From positions 1-16,439 of the forward strand of contig JANYHY010000506.1 of assembly GCA_025362165.1 (NCBI GenBank): DNA of 16,439 bases, read 5' to 3'. The number at the start of each line of letters is the position of its first letter. The first letter of the stretch is position 1. The position numbers were made by a program, and so were the translations under genes. Below are positions 1 to 5,762 of the stretch, in pieces. This DNA comes from Myxococcales bacterium (lineage in GTDB: Bacteria > Myxococcota_A > Polyangia > Polyangiales > Polyangiaceae). Below the pieces are notes generated by a model that was not told where the DNA came from, ran no database searches, and saw nothing but the letters and a program-made list of their open reading frames with translations.

Positions 1-1358
1 ACCTCGCCTCCAAGCTGAGCGCCAAGTACACCATCACCGTCGACAACCTGGCGCCCGGCCCGGACAACGACCCCGCCGTGCAGGATCGGTACTGCCAGCT
101 CGTCGGCAAGGTCACCTACCCGCAGTTCCAGCACGGCATGCCGCCGTTCGACACCGAGGGGCTCTTCGATCCCGCGGGCAGCGGCCTCCCCACCAAGCAG
201 CGCGACGAGGACGCGCCGGTCACGCTCACGCTCCCCGACGGCGTGATGCCGGCCGCGGGCTTCCCGCTGGTGACGTTCTTCCACGGCTCGGGCGGGCTCA
301 GCACCGCCGTCGTCGATCGTGGCACCTGGCGCCCCGAGACCGATCCCACCAAGTGCCCGGGCGGCACCACCGACGTGTGGCTGGGCGTGACCGGCTGCAA
401 CACCAAGGGCCAGGGCCCGGCCTACGTGCTCGCGCCGTTCGGCTTCGCCATGGCGGGGAGCGCCATGCCGGTCAACCCGGAGCGGCTGCCGGGCGCGTCG
501 GAGACGGCGTACCTCAACCTCAACAACCTGGCCTCGATGCGCGACACCTTCCGCCAGGGCGTGATCGAGCAGCGCATGTTCCTCGACGCGCTCTCCAAAC
601 TCACGATCGATCCCGCGGTGGTGAAGGCTTGCACGGGAGTGACGCTGCCGATGGGATCTTCAGCGATCAAGCTAGATCTCGCCCGATTGGACGCTCAAGG
701 CCAGTCGATGGGTGGCATGTATACCAACATGATCGGCGCAGTGGATCCGCGCGTACAAGCCGTCGTCCCGACGGGCGCGGGCGGCTATTGGAGCTACATG
801 GTGTTGACCACCAAGGTCATCGATGGCTCCGCGGGCAAGATTGGTCTCTTGATCGGCACGACCCAGCCGCTCACGTTCCTCCACCCGACTCTGCATTTGT
901 TGGAGACAGCGTGGGAGGCCGCGGAGCCGATGGTCTATATGCCGCGTCTGGCGCGCAGACCCTTGCAAGGGCATCCAGTGCGATCGATTTACGAGCCAGT
1001 CGGCAAAGACGACCCCTATTTCTCTACAGAGATCTATGACGCGGCTTCTCTCGCTTATGGTCACAAAGAGGGCGGTGACGCGCAATGGCCCGCGATGCAG
1101 ACTGCATTGAAGCTCGATGGCAAAGGCGGACTATTGTCTTATCCCGTCTCGCAAGACCTCCAATCGGAGAGCGGCAAGGCGTATACGGGCGGGATATTCC
1201 AATATCTTGGTGACGGTGTCGCGGACGCTCACGCGATTTATCGACAGCTCGATGCAGTCAAATACCAATATGGGTGTTTCCACGAGACTGCCGTCAAGAA
1301 GGGTGTAGCGACGATCCCCGCACCTGCACCTCTAGGCACGCCTTGTCCTGGGTTGTAG
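1..1358 (+). CDS. Secreted alpha/beta hydrolase (lipase/esterase-like), 5' end outside window
   Basis: The frame is open from base 3, so the true start lies upstream; the GTG at 78 is only the first in-window start-like codon. The visible 451 or so residues show a hydrolase-like beta strand plus oxyanion-type motif VTFFHGSGG (about bases 270-296), then the nucleophile elbow GQSMGG with serine codon 705-707. A late DAHAIYRQ motif (about 1225-1250) could supply the catalytic histidine. This fits a serine hydrolase of the alpha/beta fold; substrate and exact family are not recognisable. Export is inferred from paired-looking cysteines and the envelope-gene neighbourhood, since the N-terminus is missing. 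Codon use changes sharply near base 600: the first 600 bases end almost every codon in G or C, while the rest uses many A/T-ending codons. The stop is followed by REP-like hairpins. Confidence 0.75.
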   Translation, partial: LASKLSAKYTITVDNLAPGPDNDPAVQDRYCQLVGKVTYPQFQHGMPPFDTEGLFDPAGSGLPTKQRDEDAPVTLTLPDGVMPAAGFPLVTFFHGSGGLSTAVVDRGTWRPETDPTKCPGGTTDVWLGVTGCNTKGQGPAYVLAPFGFAMAGSAMPVNPERLPGASETAYLNLNNLASMRDTFRQGVIEQRMFLDALSKLTIDPAVVKACTGVTLPMGSSAIKLDLARLDAQGQSMGGMYTNMIGAVDPRVQAVVPTGAGGYWSYMVLTTKVIDGSAGKIGLLIGTTQPLTFLHPTLHLLETAWEAAEPMVYMPRLARRPLQGHPVRSIYEPVGKDDPYFSTEIYDAASLAYGHKEGGDAQWPAMQTALKLDGKGGLLSYPVSQDLQSESGKAYTGGIFQYLGDGVADAHAIYRQLDAVKYQYGCFHETAVKKGVATIPAPAPLGTPCPGL

Positions 1359-1420
1359 GCCAATGCGACAACACAGCAGCCCTCCGCGACCCTCCCGACA
1401 CACGGTCGCAAAAACATTAG

Positions 1421-1530
1421 CCCCTCCCAGCCCTCCCAGCCTCCCCACGGTCGTGGGGAGGAGAAGAGAAGAGGCTCGCAATTTTCTGCCCTCCCACACG
1501 AACGTGGGGGAGTTGGAGGGGGCTGGCGTC
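1421..1530. repeat. Inverted pair of REP-like hairpin repeats
   Basis: Two copies of one motif face each other. Copy 1 (1421-1461) is a CCCCTCCCAG-type tail leading into a 10-bp perfect stem, 1440-1449 with 1452-1461, and a 2-base loop. Copy 2 (1491-1530) has a 10-bp stem, 1491-1500 with 1503-1512 and one mismatch, then the tail TTGGAGGGGGCTGGCG. The tails of the two copies are complementary, so the whole 110 bases can also fold as one long hairpin. A third copy sits at 3119-3177. Copy 2 abuts and slightly overlaps the stop codon of the minus-strand lipoprotein gene, so it would lie in that gene's 3' transcript end. Just upstream, GCGACC (1386-1391) pairs with GGTCGC (1404-1409). No T-run follows, so a classical terminator is not claimed. 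Confidence 0.75.
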
Positions 1531-2161
1531 AGCTGGTGAAGCGGATCGCGGTGCCTCGGACGTGTGTGGGCTTGCCTTCGCCGTCGCCGTGCTCGAACTC
1601 GATGTCGATGACTACGTTGGCACCCATCGCGGCGGCGCGACGCAATAGTTCTTTGTCGCCGTCGTCCTCTTTGCCCATCTCCGCGATGACGTCGAGCTTG
1701 CCGAGCACCTGGTATTTGCGGCCGTTGATGAGATCGTGGCAGCGCACTGCCATGCCGGATAGGTGAGTGGGCTCCGCGCCGGGCTCGCCGTGATGGAACT
1801 CGACATTGATGACTGCGGGCGCGCCGAGCTTGGCGGCCTTGCGCTTGAGCACCTCGAGCGCTTCGTCCTCGGTCTTGACGGGCATGTGAATGTCCACGAG
1901 ACCCATCACCTCTGTAGAGCAACCCATTTGATCGTTCTGGAGGACTTTGACGGAGCGGAACGCAGGGTCGAGAGTCTTGTCTGCCATGATGGCGCGGTCT
2001 TCGGCGACCTCGTCGTCATCGCTCCCCTCTTTTGCCTCTTTGGCTTCGGACGAGTCCGAGCTCGCGGTCTTGTTGGTGGTGAAGGACGCGTCGCGCGCGG
2101 GCATTTGGTCGCACGCGGCGAGCAACAAGAACGCAGACAATGGCAAATAGCGAATCATCAT
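1529..2161 (-). CDS. Lipoprotein with two YbjQ-like domains
   Basis: The product is 210 aa. The start is placed at the first ATG of an ATG-ATG pair (2161), behind a GAGG about 7 bases upstream; the open frame continues upstream only as low-complexity shadow of the next gene. Residues 1-17 form a lipoprotein signal ending in the lipobox LLAAC (Cys17). An acidic Ser/Lys/Glu linker (about 20-60) follows. Two related modules come next: residues 80-141 (motifs GLVDIHMP, KLGAPAVINVEFHHG, THLSGMAVR) and 150-208 (AAAMGANVVIDIEFEHG, THVRGTAIRF). These resemble the YbjQ (PF01906, 'putative heavy-metal-binding') fold pattern of a GADAV-type helix followed by a G-AVR strand; the metal role is family lore only. 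About half of the first-module residues match the neighbouring gene at 2185. The 23-base gap suggests one minus-strand operon with it. Confidence 0.75.
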   Translation of the reverse strand: MMIRYLPLSAFLLLAACDQMPARDASFTTNKTASSDSSEAKEAKEGSDDDEVAEDRAIMADKTLDPAFRSVKVLQNDQMGCSTEVMGLVDIHMPVKTEDEALEVLKRKAAKLGAPAVINVEFHHGEPGAEPTHLSGMAVRCHDLINGRKYQVLGKLDVIAEMGKEDDGDKELLRRAAAMGANVVIDIEFEHGDGEGKPTHVRGTAIRFTS

Positions 2162-2184
2162 GATGAGCCTCGTAGTTTGTTTAG

Positions 2185-2640
2185 TCAGTAGCCAACTGGA
2201 TAGGGCACTGCGCGTAGAAATCGAACCGCCAATCCGGAGAGGTGTGTGGGCTCTCCGGGGGCTTCGCCGTGGTGAAACTCCACACCGACCACCGCGTCCG
2301 CGCCCATCGCCGCGGCCTTCTTGCGCAGGGCTGCCATCGCCGCGTCTTGATCGCCGACCGGCAAGTGCGCGTCGATCACGCCGACCACTTCTGTGGGCCG
2401 ATCGAGGTGCGTCGATTGGAGGATGAGGACGTGATTGGGATCGCCGTGCGCTGGAGGCGCGTCGCTGGGCGAGTCCGAGATCTGTTGCTTGCCGTTCTCC
2501 TCGAAGATCGTCGTGTTGGTCGACGTCGTCATGTTCTGCGAGTAGTTGACGGCCGTCTCTGGGTGATACTCGGGGTGATACTCGTTCGCACACGCGACCA
2601 GCGGGAGAGCGAGCAACAGGAGGTAGGTTCGAGCGGGCAC
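2185..2640 (-). CDS. Lipoprotein with one YbjQ-like domain and YHPEYHP motif
   Basis: With a GTG start at 2640 the product is 151 aa. That start is chosen because the sequence then aligns with the divergent gene at 2849: RT, LLLALPL-ACxNxYHPEYHP, and the same upstream block exactly 9 bases before each start. A TTG at 2652 is the alternative. Residues 1-17 are a lipoprotein signal (lipobox LVAC, Cys17). YHPEYHP at 21-27 and NYSQN follow, then a Ser/Thr/Asn-rich linker. A YbjQ-like module covers about 83-142 (VGVIDAHLP, AMGADAVVGVEFHHG, THLSGLAVRF). The gene is the upstream member of a likely two-gene operon with the tandem-domain paralogue. The product is probably anchored to the periplasmic side of the inner or outer membrane; no biochemical function can be stated. 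Confidence 0.7.
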   Translation of the reverse strand: MPARTYLLLLALPLVACANEYHPEYHPETAVNYSQNMTTSTNTTIFEENGKQQISDSPSDAPPAHGDPNHVLILQSTHLDRPTEVVGVIDAHLPVGDQDAAMAALRKKAAAMGADAVVGVEFHHGEAPGEPTHLSGLAVRFLRAVPYPVGY

Positions 2641-2848
2641 GAAGCGCTTCAATCCATGACGCGTGCCAACCCTATTTTCGCCGCGGATCAACGCGCGGGA
2701 CGTTTTTGGCGCTCCGTCGCGCAGACGTAGCGCCCCGGCGATTGATTCAGGCGAGCGGCGCTTTGTCTCGCGCTCGTTGCGACCCGCGCCAACACTCCCG
2801 CAATTGTCGCTATAGCGAGGTGGCACGCAAGTTGGATTGCTCCTTCAC
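2641..2848. promoter_or_regulatory. Divergent promoter region with a mirrored upstream block
   Basis: This 208-base gap separates two divergent lipoprotein genes. Each has the block TGGCACGC-N4-TGGATTG ending exactly 9 bases before its start codon: 2821-2839 on the plus strand and 2668 down to 2650 on the minus strand. The 8-base and 7-base arms are identical and the four bases between them all differ. The first arm resembles a sigma-54 -24 element, but the -12 position reads TGG rather than TGC and lies too close to the start, so that reading is weak. The rest of the gap shows nothing else recognisable. Confidence 0.45.
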
Positions 2849-3097
2849 ATGCGAACGATAATCACACTTCTCCTAGCGTTGCCGCTCTTCGCGTGTGGCA
2901 ATAGCTATCACCCCGAGTACCACCCCGTGACGGTGACCAACGTCTCGCAATCGTACTCGTCGGGAGTTCATGTCGGCGGAGGCACCGGCACACCGCAGCC
3001 CGTCACAGTCATGCCCGCGCCTCAAACGCAGCCACCCATCGTCGTCGGCCCGTACACGCCCGAGCCCCCACCCGGCTTCTTCGACGGCAATCACTAG
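2849..3097 (+). CDS. Small proline-rich lipoprotein with YHPEYHP motif
   Basis: The product is 82 aa. The start is the ATG at 2849; an in-frame TTG at 2837 lies inside the conserved upstream block and is rejected. The signal peptide runs MRTIITLLLALPLFAC, with lipobox cysteine 16. YHPEYHP (20-26) and NVSQS follow, matching the N-terminus of the divergent gene at 2185. The remainder is a Gly/Thr stretch and a Pro-rich tail (about 48-77) ending GFFDGNH; there is no YbjQ-like module. It looks like an inverted partial duplication of its neighbour that kept promoter, signal and motif but replaced the folded domain. Function is unknown. Confidence in it being a real gene rests on the lipobox and the conserved motif. 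Confidence 0.65.
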   Translation: MRTIITLLLALPLFACGNSYHPEYHPVTVTNVSQSYSSGVHVGGGTGTPQPVTVMPAPQTQPPIVVGPYTPEPPPGFFDGNH

Positions 3098-3118
3098 CTA
3101 TCCTCCCGACATCTCATC

Positions 3119-3177
3119 TGCCCTCCCCCACGTTCGTACGGCCGTGGGGGAGCTGGAGGGGCTGGAGGGGGCTGGCG
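3119..3177 (+). repeat. REP-like hairpin repeat, third copy
   Basis: Stem CTCCCCCACG (3123-3132) pairs perfectly with CGTGGGGGAG (3143-3152) around a 10-base loop. The tail CTGGAGGGG-CTGGAGGGGGCTGGCG follows. The tail matches the copy at 1491-1530 but carries one extra CTGGAGGGG unit. As there, the copy lies just past the 3' end of a minus-strand gene (the kinase) and also 3' of the small plus-strand lipoprotein gene, so it sits between convergent genes. Confidence 0.7.
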
Positions 3178-3179
3178 CC

Positions 3180-3206
3180 GCTAATCGCTAATTGCTAATC
3201 GCTATT
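3180..3206 (-). repeat. 7-bp tandem repeat holding three-frame stop codons
   Basis: On the plus strand the units are GCTAATC (3180-3186), GCTAATT (3187-3193), GCTAATC (3194-3200) and partial GCTATT (3201-3206). Read on the minus strand each unit carries TAG. Because the period is 7, successive TAGs fall in successive frames: the kinase's own stop (3202-3204), then the other two frames, then the first again. Confidence 0.8.
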
Positions 3207-5226
3207 GCGCACAGCGAAACCCTATTGAGGGTTGTGCCCAGGAGCGCGCGATGGGCAGGCGCGTATAGGCTTTAGCGGCGAGGCTGGAGTAGTCCCAAGA
3301 GCCGCCGCGCAATACACCTTTGGTGCTCACTCGCGGAGGCAAGAACGGATCGACTACGCGCTCGCGCGGATAGGCGTCGAAGGCGTCGGCGACCCACTCC
3401 CATACATTTCCGGCCATATCGAACGCACCGGTAGGACTCACACCATCTACGGTTGTCCCGACCTCGTAAGTGCCTTTGCGTGATCCGCACGGACCATCTA
3501 GTCCGCCGACCACGGCTTGGCGACAAGACGTCGGCAGCGTGTTGCCCCACGGATAGACGCGCGCGTCCGAGCCTCTCGCCGCTAACTCCCATTCGGCCTC
3601 TGTAGGCAGCCTTTTTCCGGCCCATTTGCAGTATGCGCTGGCTTGGTCGTAGCTGATGCAATTGACGGGTTGTCTTGCGAAATTGGAGTCGTCGATTGAG
3701 TTGCACGTGACCGACGTCGTGGTGATCTCTCCGTTGGGTCCGTCTTTGCGCAGCACGTTGGGAGTGCACGCGCTCGCATGTACGCAAGCGCCATAGGCGT
3801 CAGTCGTGACCTCCGTGCGATCGATCTTGTAGGCGCGCGTGAGCGTGACTTGGTGCGCGGGCTTCTCGCCCTTGCTGCCGTCGTCGGCACCCATCGTAAA
3901 GGTCGTTGGAGAGACTGCGAGCATCGTCGGAACCTGCGCGTCGATTACTACCGTTGCGACCGCGAGGTCCGGTTGCAGCTGAGAGACGTCGGCGAGCGGC
4001 TGCGCGTCTGGCGTGGCGAAGGCATCCTCGCTCGACCGCATCTTGAGGAGCGCACCCACGACGACGACTCCCGTCGCCACGAGCGCGACGAGCCAGACCA
4101 CCTTGCGCTTGCGTTGCTCGCGCAACAACACGGTGATGGTCCCCGTGCCCATCGCGGTTCGTTCGATGTCTGCGGTCGGCGTGGGCGCGATCGGATCGGA
4201 CTCCGAGCGGCGAAACGCGGGCGGCGGCGTGCTCTGATGTTTGTTGGGCATCGAGAGCGACGGCGGACGAACGCTCTTGATGCGCGTGGTCTGCGTCCCG
4301 GAGGCCGCGTGGAGCGCGTCCCAGAACTCGCCCATCGTCCGATAACGCGATCGCGGATCGACCGCGAGAGCGCGCACAATCACACCCTCGACCGCGTCCG
4401 TCACGGTCGCACCGCGCGCGCGCAGCGTGGGCCGATGCTCGACGTCGCTCGTCTCGATGTAGAGCTGCACGGGGTCTTCACCCTCGAGCGCGCTCACTCC
4501 AGTGACGAGCTCCACGAGCACGAGGCAGAACGCATAGACGTCAGTCCATGGCCCCGTAGGCCCATATTTTCGGCTGAATTGCTCGGGCGCGCCGTACCTG
4601 GGTGTGAAGGCTTGCATCGCGCTGCCGAAGCCGTCGAACGGTTTGCTGCTCGTCGTCGCGTCGTCGGGTGCCTTCGCGATCCCGAAGTCGACGACCTTCA
4701 ACGTCACGCGCCCGCCGACCTCCGTGAGCATCAAGTTCGCGGGCTTCACGTCGCGGTGGGAGACGCCTTGGTCGTGCGCAGCGGCGAGACCGCGCGCGGC
4801 CGACTCCAGCACGGCCATCGCGTCCTCGACGACGCGCGTGTGTCCGCGCGAGTTCTTCAGCTCGCGATCGAGCGTGGTGCCGTCGAGCCATTCGAGCACG
4901 AGGTAAGGAGTGTCGACACGCGCAGGAGACACCGCGAAGCCGACATCGAGGCACTGCACCACGTCGGCCGTCGCGCGAGAGAGCTGATGGAGGAGCTTGC
5001 CTTCCGAGATGAACCGCTTGAGAAAGTCATCCTTCGCGGACTCGTCGAGACTGGGCTTGAGCTTGAGGCACTTGAGCGCAACGGGCTGCTCGAACCCCAG
5101 GTGCCACGCGCGATACACGACGCCGAAGCCGCCCTCGCCGACGACCGAATCCACCCGATATTTGCCGGCGAGCACGTGCCCAACCCAGCCGAACGGGTCG
5201 GGTCGAACCTTGGTCTTGTCTGCCAT
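3202..5226 (-). CDS. Transmembrane Ser/Thr protein kinase with C-terminal FGE-sulfatase-like domain
   Basis: The product is 674 aa and starts at ATG 5226. The kinase domain covers residues 23-305: glycine loop GEGGFG (30-35), ATP lysine in ALKCLK (Lys52), catalytic HRDVKPAN (157-164), DFG (180-182) and GAPEQFS (212-218), so it should be active. A Pro/Ser linker (about 318-365) leads to one transmembrane helix (375-394) preceded by basic RKRK. Residues 434-673 form a formylglycine-generating-enzyme/SUMF1-like domain (PTTFTMG, GKRLPTEAEWE, GNVWEWV, LRGGSW, GFRCA). The topology puts the kinase in the cytoplasm and the FGE-like domain outside the membrane, where it could be a sensor or ligand-binding domain. 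The cysteine pair used by true FGEs is absent; only the final cysteine of GFRC remains. Codon use becomes more A/T-ending from about 3820 down to the stop. Kinases of this layout are common in myxobacteria. Confidence 0.92.
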   Translation of the reverse strand: MADKTKVRPDPFGWVGHVLAGKYRVDSVVGEGGFGVVYRAWHLGFEQPVALKCLKLKPSLDESAKDDFLKRFISEGKLLHQLSRATADVVQCLDVGFAVSPARVDTPYLVLEWLDGTTLDRELKNSRGHTRVVEDAMAVLESAARGLAAAHDQGVSHRDVKPANLMLTEVGGRVTLKVVDFGIAKAPDDATTSSKPFDGFGSAMQAFTPRYGAPEQFSRKYGPTGPWTDVYAFCLVLVELVTGVSALEGEDPVQLYIETSDVEHRPTLRARGATVTDAVEGVIVRALAVDPRSRYRTMGEFWDALHAASGTQTTRIKSVRPPSLSMPNKHQSTPPPAFRRSESDPIAPTPTADIERTAMGTGTITVLLREQRKRKVVWLVALVATGVVVVGALLKMRSSEDAFATPDAQPLADVSQLQPDLAVATVVIDAQVPTMLAVSPTTFTMGADDGSKGEKPAHQVTLTRAYKIDRTEVTTDAYGACVHASACTPNVLRKDGPNGEITTTSVTCNSIDDSNFARQPVNCISYDQASAYCKWAGKRLPTEAEWELAARGSDARVYPWGNTLPTSCRQAVVGGLDGPCGSRKGTYEVGTTVDGVSPTGAFDMAGNVWEWVADAFDAYPRERVVDPFLPPRVSTKGVLRGGSWDYSSLAAKAYTRLPIARSWAQPSIGFRCAQ

Positions 5227-5254
5227 GGCGACGAACGGATCCTCTCGTGCGCCT

Positions 5255-5261
5255 TAGCACA
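5255..5261 (-). promoter_or_regulatory. Candidate -10 region for the kinase gene
   Basis: The minus strand reads TGTGCTAAGG ending about 28 bases before the kinase ATG. The same TGTGCTA heptamer occurs about 31 bases before the ATG of the gene at 14688. This would suit an extended -10 element, but no clear -35 was found, and the GAGAGGA between it and the start is rather far from the ATG. Weak call. Confidence 0.25.
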
Positions 5262-5292
5262 GGGTGGCGGGGGGGGAAGCTGCTGGACGTAG

Positions 5293-5456
5293 GGCTTGAG
5301 GCTCGGCGACGCGCAGTACTTTTGCTCATGCCCGCGGACTCTGAGCTGGCCGACGGTCTCGATCGCATGCTTAGGCCGTCCGCGGTCCTGATCAAAAGCA
5401 CCGCACGCTCGCCGGTCGTGCCGGTCGCAGCTTGCTGAGAATGAGGTGGGGATTGT
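5293..5456 (+). repeat. Structured interspersed element, copy A
   Basis: The left arm is CGGCGACGCGCAGTACTTTT (5304-5323) and the right arm is AAAAGCACCGCACGCTCGCCGG (5394-5415); they are imperfect inverted repeats. Inside, CCGCGGAC (5332-5339) pairs perfectly with GTCCGCGG (5378-5385). Outside, GGCTTGAGGCT before the left arm, and CGCAG plus GGGGATTGT (to 5456) after the right arm, are also shared with copy C at 10971-11157. The element fills most of the 299-base gap between the divergent kinase and feoA genes, so it lies in the kinase's upstream region. Confidence 0.75.
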
Positions 5457-5482
5457 AAGCGCATGCTGACGATCCTGAGGGC

Positions 5483-5512
5483 TTGACCTTTGTACTATTG
5501 AAAGTCATTATC
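5483..5512 (+). promoter_or_regulatory. feoAB promoter with overlapping Fur box
   Basis: TTGACC (5483-5488) is followed after 17 bases by CATTAT (5506-5511), a reasonable sigma-70-type -35/-10 pair. The 19 bases 5494-5512 match the Fur consensus GATAATGATAATCATTATC at 14 positions, including a perfect CATTATC half, and cover the -10. Fur with Fe(II) bound here would block transcription, as expected for an iron-import operon. The leader is short: AGGA (5519-5522) lies 3 bases before the GTG start. Confidence 0.65.
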
Positions 5513-5525
5513 AAGTTCAGGAACC

Positions 5526-5762
5526 GTGACGCTCGACGCTCTCCCCAATGAAGTCTTCGGACGCGTGCGGGCCATTCGGCTCGCGACGTCTGCGCTCGGT
5601 TGGCTGCGCGCGGTAGGCATCTTCGAAGGCGAGCGTGTGCAGATCCTCCGTCGCGCTGTTTTCGGGGGTCCGCTCCATCTCCGCACGGGATGCGGCGGTG
5701 AGTTCGCGATCGATCGGGCGCTCGCGTCGTCAATCGAGATCGAAGTCGAGACAGCCCCATGA
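5526..5762 (+). CDS. feoA: Ferrous iron transport protein A
   Basis: The product is 78 aa, the usual FeoA size, forming one small SH3-like beta barrel. Residues 24-43 contain the family pattern LRAVGIFEGERVQILRR, followed by a glycine-rich turn (FGGPLHLRTGCGGEF) and the ending ASSIEIEVE. GTG at 5526 is chosen because AGGA lies just upstream and the FeoA pattern begins soon after; no in-frame ATG precedes it. FeoA is a cytosolic accessory that acts with the FeoB permease. Its TGA overlaps the feoB ATG as ATGA (5759-5762), so translation is probably coupled. Control by Fur is inferred from the box immediately upstream. Confidence 0.88.
   Translation: MTLDALPNEVFGRVRAIRLATSALGWLRAVGIFEGERVQILRRAVFGGPLHLRTGCGGEFAIDRALASSIEIEVETAP

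Noticed and set aside
1386..1409. Rho-independent terminator after the hydrolase
   Set aside because: The 6-bp stem is followed by A residues on the plus strand; on the minus strand the T-run comes before the stem.
2821..2836. Sigma-54 promoter before the small lipoprotein
   Set aside because: The -24-like TGGCACG is good, but the -12 reads TTGGA and the transcript start would fall on the ATG; the mirrored copy has an even poorer -12.
3778..5292. Open plus-strand frame of about 500 codons opposite the kinase
   Set aside because: It is antisense to a gene with intact kinase motifs, is Arg/His/Glu-rich without domains, and is the usual by-product of G/C-ending codons on the other strand.
5304..5415. 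Integron attC site or retron msr/msd
   Set aside because: The conserved-end, variable-stem plan is similar, but no attC core (GTTRRRY), integrase or reverse transcriptase is visible.
5247..5464. Small open frames within structured element A
   Set aside because: They contain peptides (such as KSTARSP) that recur in copy B, so they come from the repeat, and they have no ribosome site.
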